Shown: in pieces, positions 1 through 7,435 of the stretch
Position numbering within the stretch: the first letter of the stretch is position 1
How the letters are laid out: each line of letters opens with the position of its first letter
Assembly (NCBI GenBank): GCA_002068815.1
Contig: MWAC01000062.1
Span: 1-9,779, forward strand
From: Firmicutes bacterium ADurb.Bin467
GTDB lineage: Bacteria; Bacillota; Clostridia; Christensenellales; Aristaeellaceae
DNA length: 9,779 nucleotides
Direction: 5' to 3'
Notes under the pieces: generated by a model
The model's database searches: none
What the model was told of the DNA's origin: nothing
The model's input: only the letters and a program-made list of their open reading frames with translations
Position numbers and translations under genes: made by a program

Positions 1-769
1 CGAGCCACTGGGAATCGAGCGGGTTTCCGTTCAGCACCGCGCGGCGATGGTTTTCGCGGACGGCCACCGCGGGGACGTGCAGGATCGCCGCGTCCGGCGG
101 CATCAATTTTCCTGCGATGTCCGCTCCGAGCGCGTCGATCTCCTCGAGCGTCAGCGCGTTCTCGAGCGAAAACGCGCCCGCGCGCGTCCGCCGAAGCGCC
201 GCCATGTGCCCGCCGACGCCGAGCGCGCGGCCGATGTCGTGGCAGAGCGTGCGTATGTAAACGCCCCTTCCGCAGTCGATCTCGAGCCGGAAGCGGTTCT
301 CGCCGAGCTCTTCGAGCAGCCGGATGCCGTCCACGCGGCACGCGCGCGGCTCGATGTCGGCGGTCTCGCCGCGGCGGGCGAGCTTGTAGAGCCGCTCGCC
401 GTTTCGCTTGATCGCGGAGTACATCGGCGGGACCTGCTCGATATCGCCCGTGAAGCGCGGCAGGATTTCCCGAAGCGCCTTCGCCGGGACGACCGCGTCG
501 GAGGTCGCGATCACATTTCCGGACGCGTCCTGCGTGTCCGTCTCGACGCCCAGCCGAAGCTCGGCTACGTAGGTTTTTTGCTTATCGACGATGTAATCGA
601 ACAGCCGCGTCGCCGAGCCGACCGCGACCGGCAGCACGCCGGACGCGTCCGGGTCGAGCGTCCCGCCGTGGCCGACCGCCGTTGCGCGCGGGAGCCTCCT
701 GCGCACGAACACGACGCAGTCGCTCGACGTCCTTCCCAGCGGCTTGTCGAGCACCAGAAAGCCGTTCAC
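1..769 (-). CDS. truB: tRNA pseudouridine(55) synthase TruB, 3' end cut by the window
   Basis: TruB converts uridine 55 in the T-loop of tRNAs to pseudouridine. About 256 residues are visible and the C-terminal end lies beyond base 1. The diagnostic TruB motif GHGGTLDPDASGVLP is at residues 33-47, and D39 is the expected catalytic aspartate. A KTYVAELRLG stretch (65-74) holds the conserved tyrosine, and CGRGVYIRTL lies near 166-175; both are typical of the family. The start is a GTG at 767-769 whose GTGA overlaps the nrnA stop by 4 bases. A GAGG ribosome site 7 bases upstream, inside the end of nrnA, supports this start and points to translational coupling. Beyond the window one would expect the PUA-type tail and, by usual Bacillota gene order, ribF. 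The protein identity is clear from motifs; the unusual start codon is inferred from the overlap and ribosome site. Confidence 0.95.
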   Translation of the reverse strand, partial: MNGFLVLDKPLGRTSSDCVVFVRRRLPRATAVGHGGTLDPDASGVLPVAVGSATRLFDYIVDKQKTYVAELRLGVETDTQDASGNVIATSDAVVPAKALREILPRFTGDIEQVPPMYSAIKRNGERLYKLARRGETADIEPRACRVDGIRLLEELGENRFRLEIDCGRGVYIRTLCHDIGRALGVGGHMAALRRTRAGAFSLENALTLEEIDALGADIAGKLMPPDAAILHVPAVAVRENHRRAVLNGNPLDSQWL

Positions 770-1713
770 AGCACTTCCTCGATCCTCTTGAGAACCTTGC
801 GGACCGCCTCGTCAAGCGGCAGCGGCACCGTGATGCCCGCCGCGCGCTCGTGCCCGCCGCCGCCGAGCGGCAGCGCGACGTCCCTGGCGACGTTGTACGG
901 CGCGACCGAGCGCAGCGAAACCCGCGTCATGCCGTCCTCCTGCTCGGTGAACAGCGCCGCGGCCCGGACGCCCTCGATTTCGATTAAGTAATTGATGATG
1001 CGCTCGGTGTCCGCGCGCGCGGCCCCGGTCTCCTGAAACATCCGGTTCGTGACGCACGCGTATGCGACGCCGCACTCGACCGAGGCGTTCGAAAGCGCGA
1101 GGCCCAACAGCTTCGTGCGCGCGAACGTGCGCGTGCGGTAGATCCGGCGCGTGATCAGGTCGACGTCCGCTTGGGCGCGCACGCAGTCCGCCGCGGCCTC
1201 GAGCGCCTCGGCGGTCGTGTTCGAGTAGTTGAAGTGGCCGGTGTCCGACGAAATCGCCGCGAACAGGCAGGTCGCCATGTCCTTCGTGAGATCGACGCCG
1301 AGCATCCGGATCAATTCGAGCACCATCTCGCCGGTCGCCGCGCGCTCGGGCCGGACGACGTTCAATTGGCCGAACATCGGGTTGCTCTCGTGGTGGTCGA
1401 GCACCGCGCGCTCGGGGCACGCCTCAAACAGCTTGAGGTTGTCCCCGAGCAATTCCGGCGAGCTCACGTCGACCGCGAGCGCGCACTTCGGCGGAAACGG
1501 CGGAATGCCGTCCGAAATCACCCGATCGGAAAACGGCAGAAAATCCAGATACGCGGGCACGCCGCCCGGCAGAAACATCGCCGCGCGCTTGCCGAGCGCC
1601 CGGAGCGCGAGCGCCGAAGCGATGCACGAGCCCGCGGCGTCGCCGTCCGGCGCGCGGTGGCTGAACACCGCGATGTCGTCCCGCGCCATAAGCCATTCGG
1701 CGAGCTCACGCAT
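766..1713 (-). CDS. nrnA: DHH/DHHA1 phosphoesterase, NrnA-like (oligoribonuclease / pAp phosphatase)
   Basis: Members of this family hydrolyse short RNA oligonucleotides (nanoRNA) and 3'-phosphoadenosine 5'-phosphate with Mn2+ in the cytoplasm. With the ATG at 1713 the protein has 315 residues, normal for NrnA. Metal-binding motifs appear in order: HRAPDGDAAGS (H19, D23, D25), DVSSPE (from D82), the signature DHH (106-108) and DTGHF (D157). The DHHA1 substrate-binding domain ends with GGGGHERAAG (284-293). The start is ambiguous. ATG at 1713 has a GAGGG site 8 bases upstream, while GTG at 1722 has AAGGA 8 bases upstream and would add three residues. I chose ATG because the distance from Met to the first motif then matches NrnA proteins. 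It overlaps the end of rbfA by 8 bases and the truB start by 4, so it sits inside a tightly coupled run. The preferred substrate (nanoRNA or pAp) cannot be told from sequence. Confidence 0.92.
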   Translation of the reverse strand: MRELAEWLMARDDIAVFSHRAPDGDAAGSCIASALALRALGKRAAMFLPGGVPAYLDFLPFSDRVISDGIPPFPPKCALAVDVSSPELLGDNLKLFEACPERAVLDHHESNPMFGQLNVVRPERAATGEMVLELIRMLGVDLTKDMATCLFAAISSDTGHFNYSNTTAEALEAAADCVRAQADVDLITRRIYRTRTFARTKLLGLALSNASVECGVAYACVTNRMFQETGAARADTERIINYLIEIEGVRAAALFTEQEDGMTRVSLRSVAPYNVARDVALPLGGGGHERAAGITVPLPLDEAVRKVLKRIEEVL

Positions 1714-2062
1714 CGTGTCCACCCTCGGTTTCCTTTAGAATTCGATCGATCTTCGCGGCGTACTCGATGTTCGTGTCGAGCTCGAACAGCACCTCGGGCA
1801 CGTACCGAAGCTCGACGCGCTTCCCAAGCTCGCGCCGTATGAACCCGGCGGCGGACTTGAGCGCGGCCATCATGCCCTTGCGGTGCTCCTCCTCGAGGAT
1901 GCTGATGCGCACCTTGCAGTAGCGCAGGTCGCGCGTGACCTCCGCGCGCACGATCGACCAGGTGCCGCGGATGCGCGGGTCGTTCAGCTCGTCGCGGATG
2001 ATGCGGTCCAGCTCGCGCGTGACCTCCGCGGAGATGCGGTCGATGCGGTCAAAATTTGCCAT
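1706..2062 (-). CDS. rbfA: 30S ribosome-binding factor RbfA
   Basis: RbfA binds immature 30S subunits near the 5' end of 16S rRNA and helps late maturation, especially in the cold. The 118-residue product has the usual length and a single KH-like fold. Recognisable parts are the N-terminal helix with ISAEVTRELDRIIRDEL followed by NDPRI (27-31), the strand region EVTRDLRYCKVRIS (41-54), and the conserved block LGKRVELRYVPEVLFELD (79-96) followed by NIEYAAKIDRIL. The ATG at 2062 is preceded by a strong AGGAGG site with 6-base spacing (2069-2074). It follows infB after 93 bases and its end overlaps the nrnA start. The infB-rbfA-nrnA-truB order is the classic one, which supports the call. Confidence 0.95.
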   Translation of the reverse strand: MANFDRIDRISAEVTRELDRIIRDELNDPRIRGTWSIVRAEVTRDLRYCKVRISILEEEHRKGMMAALKSAAGFIRRELGKRVELRYVPEVLFELDTNIEYAAKIDRILKETEGGHDA

Positions 2063-2078
2063 GGAACCCCTCCTGCTG

Positions 2079-2109
2079 AAAATCGGGCGTCCGTTCCCGA
2101 ACGCCCGAT
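2079..2109 (-). terminator. Terminator-like hairpin between infB and rbfA
   Basis: A perfect 9-bp inverted repeat, ATCGGGCGT (2082-2090) and ACGCCCGAT (2101-2109), encloses a 10-base loop. On the minus strand the stem is followed at once by three more T residues (2079-2081), giving a run of four. An alternative inner stem CGTTC/GAACG (2092-2096 with 2099-2103) competes with the base of the main stem. The hairpin lies after the infB stop and only a few bases before the rbfA ribosome site. It could be a weak intrinsic terminator, an RNA-processing signal, or a structure that protects the infB message end. The short T-tract makes full termination doubtful. Confidence 0.5.
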
Positions 2110-2155
2110 GGGTGGTTGAAGACGAGGCCGTCCCGGGCGCCGTAGCGTCGAGGCG

Positions 2156-4999
2156 CTACTGCTGGATTTCCTCCATCTGGAAGCACTCGATGACGTCGCC
2201 TTCCTTGATGTCGTTGTAGTTCTCGAGCCCCATGCCGCACTCGTAGCCGGCGGCGACCTCGCGGGCGTCGTCCTTGAACCGCTTGAGCGAGTCCACCTTG
2301 CCCTCGTGGATGACGACGTTGTCGCGCAGAAGCCGCGCCTGCGCGTTGCGCACGACCTTGCCGTCGGTGACGTAGCAGCCCGCGATCGTGCCCGCGCCGG
2401 TGACCTTGAACACCTGCCGGACCTGCGCGCGCCCGAGCACGGTCTCCTTGAACTTCGGGGCGAGCATGCCCTTCATTGCCTTCTCGACGTCCTCGATCGC
2501 GTTGTAGATGATCCGGTAGAGGCGGATGTCGATCTTCTCGCGCTCGGCCATGTCGCGCACGTTGTTGTCCGGGCGGACGTTGAAGCCGATGATGATGGCG
2601 CTCGAGGCGGAGGCGAGCATGATGTCGCTCTCGGTGATCGCGCCGACGCCGCCGTGTATGCAGCGCACGCGCACCTCGTCGTTCGAGAGCTTCTCGAGCG
2701 ACTGCTTGACGGCCTCGACCGAGCCCTGCACGTCGGCCTTGATGATGATGTTGAGGTCCTTGACCTGGCCGGCCGAGATCTGGCTGAACAGGTCGTCGAG
2801 CGAGGTCTTCGACGAGGTCTTGACCAGCGCCGCGCGCAGTTTGTCCTTGCGCTCCTCGGCGACCTTGCGCGAGAGGCTGTCGTCGTCGACGGCGGAGATC
2901 ACGTCGCCCGCGTCCGGCACGTCGTTGAAGCCGATGACCTCGACCGGGTCGGACGGGCCGGCGGCCTTGACGCGCTCTCCCAGGTCGTTGACCATCGCGC
3001 GCACGCGGCCGTAGGCGGTTCCGGCGACGATCGTGTCGCCGATCTTCAGCGTTCCGTTCTTGACGAGCACGGTCGCGACCGGGCCGCGGCCCTTGTCGAG
3101 CCTCGCCTCGACGATGACGCCGCGCGCCTTGCGGTTCGGGTTCGCGCGGTAGTCCTGCAATTCCGAAACGAGCAAAATCATCTCGAGCAGGTGGTCGACG
3201 CCCTCGCCGGTGATCGCCGAGACCGGGGCCATGATCGTCTCGCCGCCCCATTCCTCGGCGACCAGGCCGTACTCGGTCAACTGCTGCATGATGCGGTCGG
3301 GGTTCGCGTTCGGCTTATCCATCTTGTTGATGGCGACGATCGTCTGCACGCCCGCGGCCTTCGCGTGGTTGATCGCCTCGACCGTCTGCGGCATGACGCC
3401 GTCGTCCGCCGCGACGACCAAAATCGCGATGTCGGTCACCTGCGCGCCGCGCGCGCGCATCGCGGTGAACGCCTCGTGGCCCGGGGTATCGAGGAACGTG
3501 ATCTTCCGGCCCTTGACGTCGACCGTGTACGCGCCGATGTGCTGCGTGATGCCGCCGGCCTCGGCCGCGGTCACGCGGGTGTTGCGGATGTAGTCGAGCA
3601 GCGACGTCTTTCCGTGGTCGACGTGGCCCATGATCGTGACGACCGGCGGGCGGGACTCGAGGTCGAGGTCGGTGTCCTCGGTGTTCTCCTGCTCGAGCGC
3701 GTCCTCGGCGGTCTCCGCGAGCTTCATCTCGAGGTCGACGCCGAACTCCGAGCACACGAGCTGCGCGGTGTCGAAGTCGAGCTCGTTGTTGATCGTCGCG
3801 ATGATGCCCAGCATCATCAGCTTCTTGATGATGTCCCCGGCGGGCTTTCCGATGCGTTCGGTCAGGTCGCGCACGGTGATCGTCTCGGCGGTCATGTACG
3901 CCTTTTCGATCTTCATCGGCTCCGGCCGCGCCTTGAGCTGCAAGGGCTTCTTCTTGCGCTTGCCGCGGACGAAATCCTCGTCCATGCCCCCGCCCATCGT
4001 CTGCATGTCGCGCTGGCGACGGCTCTTGCTCGTCTGCGAACGCTCGGGATCGACCTGGCGGATGTACTGCTTCTTGTTCGGGTCGTAGTTGCTGACGCGC
4101 TCCTTCTCGACCGCGGGGGCGAGGTCCGGCATCTTCGGGCGGCCGAAGCCCGCGCCTCCGGTTCTCGGGGCCGTTCCGGTTCCGAAGCGGCCGCCGGGCT
4201 GCTGCGGGCGCGGCGCTCCGCCGGGCATGGGGGGGCGCTGGCCGGGCGCGAAGGGCCTGCCGAACGAGCCCTGTCCGGGCTGCGGCGGGTTGACCGGACG
4301 CCCGTACGGGCCCTGTCCGGGCTGCGGCGGGTTGACCGGACGCCCGTACGGGCCCTGTCCGGGCTCGGCGGGCCTGCCGAACTGGCCGGGCTGCGCCGCG
4401 GGCCTCGCAAACTGCGCGGGCTGCTGCGGCACGCCCTGCTGCGGCCGCGGCTGCCGGTTCTGCTGCTGTTGCGCTCTGCGGCGCTGCTCCTCGCTCGCCT
4501 CGACCTCCGCCTTCGTGCGCACGACGCGGATCGGGGACTGCGGCGCCGCCGTCTTCTGCGCGTGCGGCTGCCTCGCGGGCGTTTCGCGCTTCGCGGGGAC
4601 CGCTCCCGGGGCGGGCGCCTCCTGCGTAGGCGCGGCTGCGGCGGGCGCGACCTCCTGCGCGGGCGCTTCCTGTGCGGCCGCGGCGGGGATTTCCTGCGCG
4701 GGCGCCTCCTGCCGGGGCGCTTCCTGCGGTTTGGCAGGCGCGTCCGGGGGCACCTCGGGGGCGTGTTCGCTCGAATACGCGGTCATAAACTGCGCCGCGG
4801 CTTCATATTGCTTTTGGAGGGCTTCCTTTGCCTCGCGTTCCTGTTTTTCGTGCTCCTCCCGGACGAATGCGTCCGAAATTCTGCGCAACGAACTGAGCAT
4901 CTCCTGGGACTGCCTGCGCAGCCGGGAGATGTTTTCGAGCATCCTGCCCGCGTTTGTGCTCAGATCCTTTGTCGCATCCTGCACCCTGACTTTGGCCAT
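2156..4999 (-). CDS. infB: Translation initiation factor IF-2
   Basis: IF-2 is the GTPase that brings initiator fMet-tRNA to the 30S subunit and promotes joining of the 50S subunit. The 947-residue protein has a short N-terminal segment starting [13 protein letters not shown]. This leads into a helical, charged stretch (about 20-70) and a long low-complexity linker (about 75-300) rich in Ala, Pro, Gln and Gly. An IF2_N domain follows (about 365-425). The G domain shows GHVDHGKT (458-465), [11 protein letters not shown] (481-491, switch I), DTPGHEAFT (504-512), NKMD (558-561) and SAITGEG (594-600). Domains II, III and the fMet-tRNA-binding C2 domain fill the rest. I chose the ATG at 4999, not the in-frame start at 5146, because MAKVRV matches the usual IF-2 start, a GGGAGG site sits at 5011-5016, and the longer form would overlap ylxQ. 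The linker carries a 42-bp tandem repeat. Confidence 0.97.
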   Translation of the reverse strand: MAKVRVQDATKDLSTNAGRMLENISRLRRQSQEMLSSLRRISDAFVREEHEKQEREAKEALQKQYEAAAQFMTAYSSEHAPEVPPDAPAKPQEAPRQEAPAQEIPAAAAQEAPAQEVAPAAAAPTQEAPAPGAVPAKRETPARQPHAQKTAAPQSPIRVVRTKAEVEASEEQRRRAQQQQNRQPRPQQGVPQQPAQFARPAAQPGQFGRPAEPGQGPYGRPVNPPQPGQGPYGRPVNPPQPGQGSFGRPFAPGQRPPMPGGAPRPQQPGGRFGTGTAPRTGGAGFGRPKMPDLAPAVEKERVSNYDPNKKQYIRQVDPERSQTSKSRRQRDMQTMGGGMDEDFVRGKRKKKPLQLKARPEPMKIEKAYMTAETITVRDLTERIGKPAGDIIKKLMMLGIIATINNELDFDTAQLVCSEFGVDLEMKLAETAEDALEQENTEDTDLDLESRPPVVTIMGHVDHGKTSLLDYIRNTRVTAAEAGGITQHIGAYTVDVKGRKITFLDTPGHEAFTAMRARGAQVTDIAILVVAADDGVMPQTVEAINHAKAAGVQTIVAINKMDKPNANPDRIMQQLTEYGLVAEEWGGETIMAPVSAITGEGVDHLLEMILLVSELQDYRANPNRKARGVIVEARLDKGRGPVATVLVKNGTLKIGDTIVAGTAYGRVRAMVNDLGERVKAAGPSDPVEVIGFNDVPDAGDVISAVDDDSLSRKVAEERKDKLRAALVKTSSKTSLDDLFSQISAGQVKDLNIIIKADVQGSVEAVKQSLEKLSNDEVRVRCIHGGVGAITESDIMLASASSAIIIGFNVRPDNNVRDMAEREKIDIRLYRIIYNAIEDVEKAMKGMLAPKFKETVLGRAQVRQVFKVTGAGTIAGCYVTDGKVVRNAQARLLRDNVVIHEGKVDSLKRFKDDAREVAAGYECGMGLENYNDIKEGDVIECFQMEEIQQ
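4269..4365 (-). repeat. 42-bp in-frame tandem repeat in the IF-2 linker
   Basis: Two identical 42-bp units (4269-4310 and 4311-4352) are followed by the first 13 bases of a third (4353-4365). In protein terms the unit is [14 protein letters not shown], residues 213-226 and 227-240 of IF-2, with a degenerate copy [14 protein letters not shown] at 241-254. The unit length is a multiple of three, so copy changes keep the frame. Identity at the DNA level, including third codon positions, suggests a recent duplication by slippage or unequal recombination. Confidence 0.93.
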
Positions 5000-5010
5000 T
5001 TGGTTTATGC

Positions 5011-5016
5011 CCTCCC
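5011..5016 (-). promoter_or_regulatory. Ribosome binding site that fixes the infB start
   Basis: GGGAGG on the minus strand lies 11 bases before the ATG at 4999, inside the 40-base gap after ylxQ. It supports the 947-residue form of IF-2 over the longer open frame. Confidence 0.75.
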
Positions 5017-5039
5017 GAATGTATTGTATGTCCCGGGGC

Positions 5040-5330
5040 TTACGCCTGAAACAGCTCCGCAATGCGCCTGGCGAACCCCTCGTCGAGCACCGCGACAGCC
5101 ATCCTGCCGGGCTTCCCGACCGCCTTCCCGACGTCCCTGGCCGCAAACAGCGGCACGTTGTGCGTCCGGCACGCGTCCGTCACGGACTTGCGCGTGTTCG
5201 GCCCGGCGTTTTCGTCGAGCACCGCGAGGCGCGCGGCCTTCGACCGGATTGCGGCGACCGTCGCGGGCTCCCCGGTTGCGAGCCTGCCGGCGCGGGCGCA
5301 CAGGCCCAGCATCGAAAGCGCCCTATCCAT
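5040..5330 (-). CDS. ylxQ: L7Ae-family RNA-binding protein YlxQ
   Basis: This 96-residue protein belongs to the L7Ae/L30e/S12e/Gadd45 superfamily, whose members bind kink-turn RNA; the role of YlxQ itself is not well defined. Visible hallmarks are the opening [19 protein letters not shown], in which the glycine before the acidic residue is typical of the RNA-contact loop. The core [18 protein letters not shown] (residues 33-50) follows, then the strand HNVPLF and the hydrophobic [21 protein letters not shown] near the end. The ATG at 5330 overlaps the last 8 bases of ylxR, so the two are probably translationally coupled. Its place between ylxR and infB is the standard one in Bacillota and is strong support for the name. 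Confidence 0.9.
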   Translation of the reverse strand: MDRALSMLGLCARAGRLATGEPATVAAIRSKAARLAVLDENAGPNTRKSVTDACRTHNVPLFAARDVGKAVGKPGRMAVAVLDEGFARRIAELFQA

Positions 5331-5592
5331 CCGCCATCTGCGCCTCGAGCGCCCCGAACACGTCCGCCGAAATCTGGGCCTCCAGCGCGCGCTCGAGCGC
5401 CTTCGTCTTCTGGGCGCGCTTCAGGCACTCGGGGCTCCTGCACACATATGCGCCGCGCCCCGCGGCCTTCCCGGTAAAATCGATCCGCGCGTCCCCCTCC
5501 TGCGGCTTGACGACGCGCAGGAGCTCCTTCTTGGGCTTCATCTCGCGGCAGCCGACGCACATGCGCATGGGGACTTTCTTCGTCTTCGGCAT
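5323..5592 (-). CDS. rnpM: YlxR/RnpM family RNA-binding protein
   Basis: YlxR (renamed RnpM in Bacillus subtilis for its effect on RNase P) is a small RNA-binding protein encoded in the nusA-infB operon. The 89-residue product carries the family signature MCVGCREMKPKKELLRVV (residues 11-28) and then GRGAYVC (45-51). Four cysteines (C12, C15, C51, C56) are arranged as in relatives; whether they bind metal is not shown by the sequence. The C-terminal part is a basic helix (CLKRAQKTKALERALEAQI). The ATG at 5592 shares one base with the nusA stop (TGATG), which implies re-initiation by ribosomes leaving nusA. Its end overlaps ylxQ by 8 bases. Confidence 0.93.
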   Translation of the reverse strand: MPKTKKVPMRMCVGCREMKPKKELLRVVKPQEGDARIDFTGKAAGRGAYVCRSPECLKRAQKTKALERALEAQISADVFGALEAQMADG

Positions 5593-6752
5593 CAGATCTC
5601 CCCATCCCCCAGGTCGAAGTCGTCGAGGTTCACGTCGTCCAGGTCGATGTCGTCGGGAGCGGGCTCTTCCTCCTCCTCGAACGGCGCGGCCTGCATCAAC
5701 TCCTCGACCTGGCTCTGCGACTTTATGTCGATCTTCCAGCCGGTCAGCTTCGCCGCGAGGCGGGCGTTCTGGCCCTCCTTGCCGATGGCGAGCGAGAGCT
5801 GGTTGTCGGGCACGATCACGCGGGCGGACTTCTCGTTTTCGGCGGTGAAGACGCTGATGACGCGCGCGGGGTTCAAGGCGTTTGCGATGTACTCCGCGGG
5901 GTCCGCCGACCACTTTATGATGTCGATGTTCTCCGTCTTCAATTCGGCGACGACGTTTTCGACGCGCATGCCGCGCGGGCCCACGCACGAGCCGACCGCG
6001 TCGATCTGCGGATCGGTCGAGAACACGGCCATCTTCGTGCGGAAGCCGGCCTCGCGCGCGATCGCCTTGATCTGCACGACGCCGGTCACGAGCTCGGGAA
6101 CCTCGATCTCGAACAGGCGCTTGACGAGCCCCGGATGCGTGCGCGACACGAACACCTGCGGGCCGCGGCCCATGCGCGAGACCTCGAGCACATAGACCTT
6201 GATGCGGTCGTTGATGCTCAATTCCTCGCCCGGCATCTGCTGGTTCGGCTCGATGACGCCCTCGGTGCGGCCGAGCTCGACGTACACCTGCCGGTTCTCG
6301 ACGCGCTGCACGATCGCGGTCAGTATCTCGTTCTCCTTCTGGCTGTACTCGTCGTAGATCACGCCGCGCTCCGCCTCGCGCAGGTGCTGGACGACGACCT
6401 GCTTCGCCGTCTGCGCCGCGATCCGGCCGAAGTTGCGCGGGGTGACCGGCACCTCGACGAGGTCGCCGACCTCGTAGCGCCGATCGATCTCGCGCGCGTC
6501 CGAAAGCGTCATCTCGCACAGCGGGTCGCCGACCTCCTCGACGACGATCTTGCGCGAGAGCACCTCGACCGTCCCCTTTTCGCGGTCGATCGACGCGCGC
6601 ACGTTCGCGGTCTTGCCGAAGTTCTTCTTGTACGCGGAGATCAGCGCGGCCTCGATCGCGGAGAAGAGCACGTCCTTGTTGATCCGCCTCTCCTTCGCGA
6701 GCGCGTCCAGGGCGCTTATGAACTCGCCGGAGTCAATGCCACCGTTTGCCAT
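5592..6752 (-). CDS. nusA: Transcription termination/antitermination factor NusA
   Basis: NusA binds RNA polymerase and nascent RNA and modulates pausing, intrinsic termination and antitermination. The 386-residue protein has the N-terminal polymerase-binding domain (about 1-125, with ALAKERRINKDVLFSAIEAA). An S1 domain follows (about 135-205, EILTAIVQRVENRQVYVELG). KH1 contains GSCVGPRGMRV (254-264) and KH2 contains GKEGQNARLAAKLTGWKIDI (324-343). It lacks the two acidic-repeat domains of the E. coli protein, as expected for Bacillota, and ends instead in a strongly acidic tail (359-386) with repeated DLDD/NLDD elements. The ATG at 6752 has a GGGGG ribosome site 8 bases upstream, and rimP ends 19 bases before it. 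The stop overlaps the ylxR start by one base. Confidence 0.97.
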   Translation of the reverse strand: MANGGIDSGEFISALDALAKERRINKDVLFSAIEAALISAYKKNFGKTANVRASIDREKGTVEVLSRKIVVEEVGDPLCEMTLSDAREIDRRYEVGDLVEVPVTPRNFGRIAAQTAKQVVVQHLREAERGVIYDEYSQKENEILTAIVQRVENRQVYVELGRTEGVIEPNQQMPGEELSINDRIKVYVLEVSRMGRGPQVFVSRTHPGLVKRLFEIEVPELVTGVVQIKAIAREAGFRTKMAVFSTDPQIDAVGSCVGPRGMRVENVVAELKTENIDIIKWSADPAEYIANALNPARVISVFTAENEKSARVIVPDNQLSLAIGKEGQNARLAAKLTGWKIDIKSQSQVEELMQAAPFEEEEEPAPDDIDLDDVNLDDFDLGDGEI

Positions 6753-6771
6753 CCGAAATATCCCCCAAAAT

Positions 6772-7269
6772 TTATTGTTGCGGCGACGGGCTGTCGTCCT
6801 CCAGGTCCCGCTCGGTGAACTCGATCCGCGGGCGCACGACCGCCACGTCCTTCCTCGGGAACGAGAGCTCCTCCGCCCCGATTTTCAACACGATTTCCCC
6901 GTTCACGAGGCCCTTGAGTTCGCCGGTGAAGCGTTTCGCCCCGTGGATGGGCCTGTAGGTGCTCAACTCGACCGCGATGCCCTCCGCGCGCTCGAAGTCC
7001 CGCTCGGTCTTGAGCGGCCGGTCCGCCCCGGGGGACGAGACCTCCATATAGTCGTAGTCGACCAACTCGACGAGGGGCTGCAGCTTCCGGTGGAACGCCT
7101 CGAGCTCGTTGACCGACACGCCGTCGCCCTTTTCGACGTAAAAGCGCAGAAAACGGCCGGTCGGTTCCTTGACCAGCTCAACGTCCACCAATTCTAACTG
7201 TAATTCGTCCGCTAGCTTTTGCGCGACCCGCGCCGCATCCTTCACCGGCATTGTCTGCCTGTTGGGCAA
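6772..7269 (-). CDS. rimP: Ribosome maturation factor RimP
   Basis: RimP helps assemble the 30S subunit, acting around protein S12. The 165-residue product shows LADELQLELVDVELVKE (19-35), then FLRFYVEKGDGVSVNE, and the family hallmark DYMEVSSPGADRPL (73-86). After this comes the C-terminal SH3-like domain, where FTGELKGLVNGEIVLKIG and VVRPRIEF are visible. The start is probably TTG at 7267-7269, because a GGAGGGG site lies five bases upstream. The first ATG in frame (7249-7251) has no good site and would shorten the protein by six residues. A poor start codon with a strong ribosome site may hold down expression of the first gene in the operon. It is preceded by a structured leader. Confidence 0.94.
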   Translation of the reverse strand: MPNRQTMPVKDAARVAQKLADELQLELVDVELVKEPTGRFLRFYVEKGDGVSVNELEAFHRKLQPLVELVDYDYMEVSSPGADRPLKTERDFERAEGIAVELSTYRPIHGAKRFTGELKGLVNGEIVLKIGAEELSFPRKDVAVVRPRIEFTERDLEDDSPSPQQ

Positions 7270-7274
7270 CCTTA

Positions 7275-7281
7275 CCCCTCC
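7275..7281 (-). promoter_or_regulatory. Ribosome binding site for the TTG start of rimP
   Basis: GGAGGGG on the minus strand, five bases before the TTG at 7269. It is the main reason to prefer the TTG over the ATG at 7251, which has only AGG nearby. Confidence 0.7.
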
Positions 7282-7287
7282 ATATCA

Positions 7288-7414
7288 CGGCCAAGCGAAA
7301 AGCCCCCGGTGGACCGGCCGCCCCGAAGGACTTCCAAATCCAGTCGCCGGAGGCGACTTGAAATCCCCGAGGGGATTTCAACCTTGTAGACATTGCGTCC
7401 GGCGGCATCCGCCG
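7288..7414 (-). other. Hairpin-rich leader upstream of rimP, possible dispersed repeat
   Basis: Between the promoter and rimP, four stem-loops follow each other. In minus-strand order they are: CGGCGG/CCGCCG with a 3-base loop (7400-7414); TTGAAATCCCC/GGGGATTTCAA with only 2 bases between the arms (7358-7381); GTCGCC/GGCGAC with a 3-base loop, directly abutting it (7343-7357); and a CCGGT/ACCGG palindrome (7306-7317). The last one competes with an outer stem CGGCC/GGCCG (7288-7292 with 7316-7320) and is followed on the minus strand by GGGCTTTT. All should be transcribed from the promoter at 7436-7464. I do not recognise a known riboswitch or T-box. Back-to-back perfect hairpins also fit a short interspersed intergenic repeat; which of the two it is cannot be settled here. 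Confidence 0.55.
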
Positions 7415-7435
7415 TAGGCACTTATACCATATTTT

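Noticed and set aside
47..991. Plus-strand open frame opposite truB and nrnA
   Set aside because: Its composition is typical of antisense frames in GC-rich DNA. The minus strand codes for TruB and NrnA with intact motifs.
4269..4365. A CRISPR array
   Set aside because: The 42-bp units are directly adjacent with no spacers, and they lie in frame inside the IF-2 coding sequence.
5023..5051. A possible internal promoter before infB (TACAAT at 5023-5028)
   Set aside because: The hexamer 17 bases upstream, TTTCAG, is a poor -35, and a six-base match alone is not enough evidence.
4999..5146. Upstream extension of infB to an in-frame start at 5146
   Set aside because: The extra 49 residues are Arg/Ser/Gly-rich, overlap ylxQ, and lack a ribosome site. 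The ATG at 4999 has one and matches the family start.
2306..5848. A very long plus-strand open frame (1180 codons) opposite infB, ylxQ, ylxR and nusA
   Set aside because: It is the antisense shadow of high-GC coding sequence. The translation is Arg/Asp/His/Leu/Val-rich low complexity with no domain, while the minus strand holds unmistakable conserved genes.
7342..7414. A riboswitch or T-box in the rimP leader
   Set aside because: I see no T-box sequence, no antiterminator with specifier features, and no recognisable ligand-binding core, only simple hairpins.
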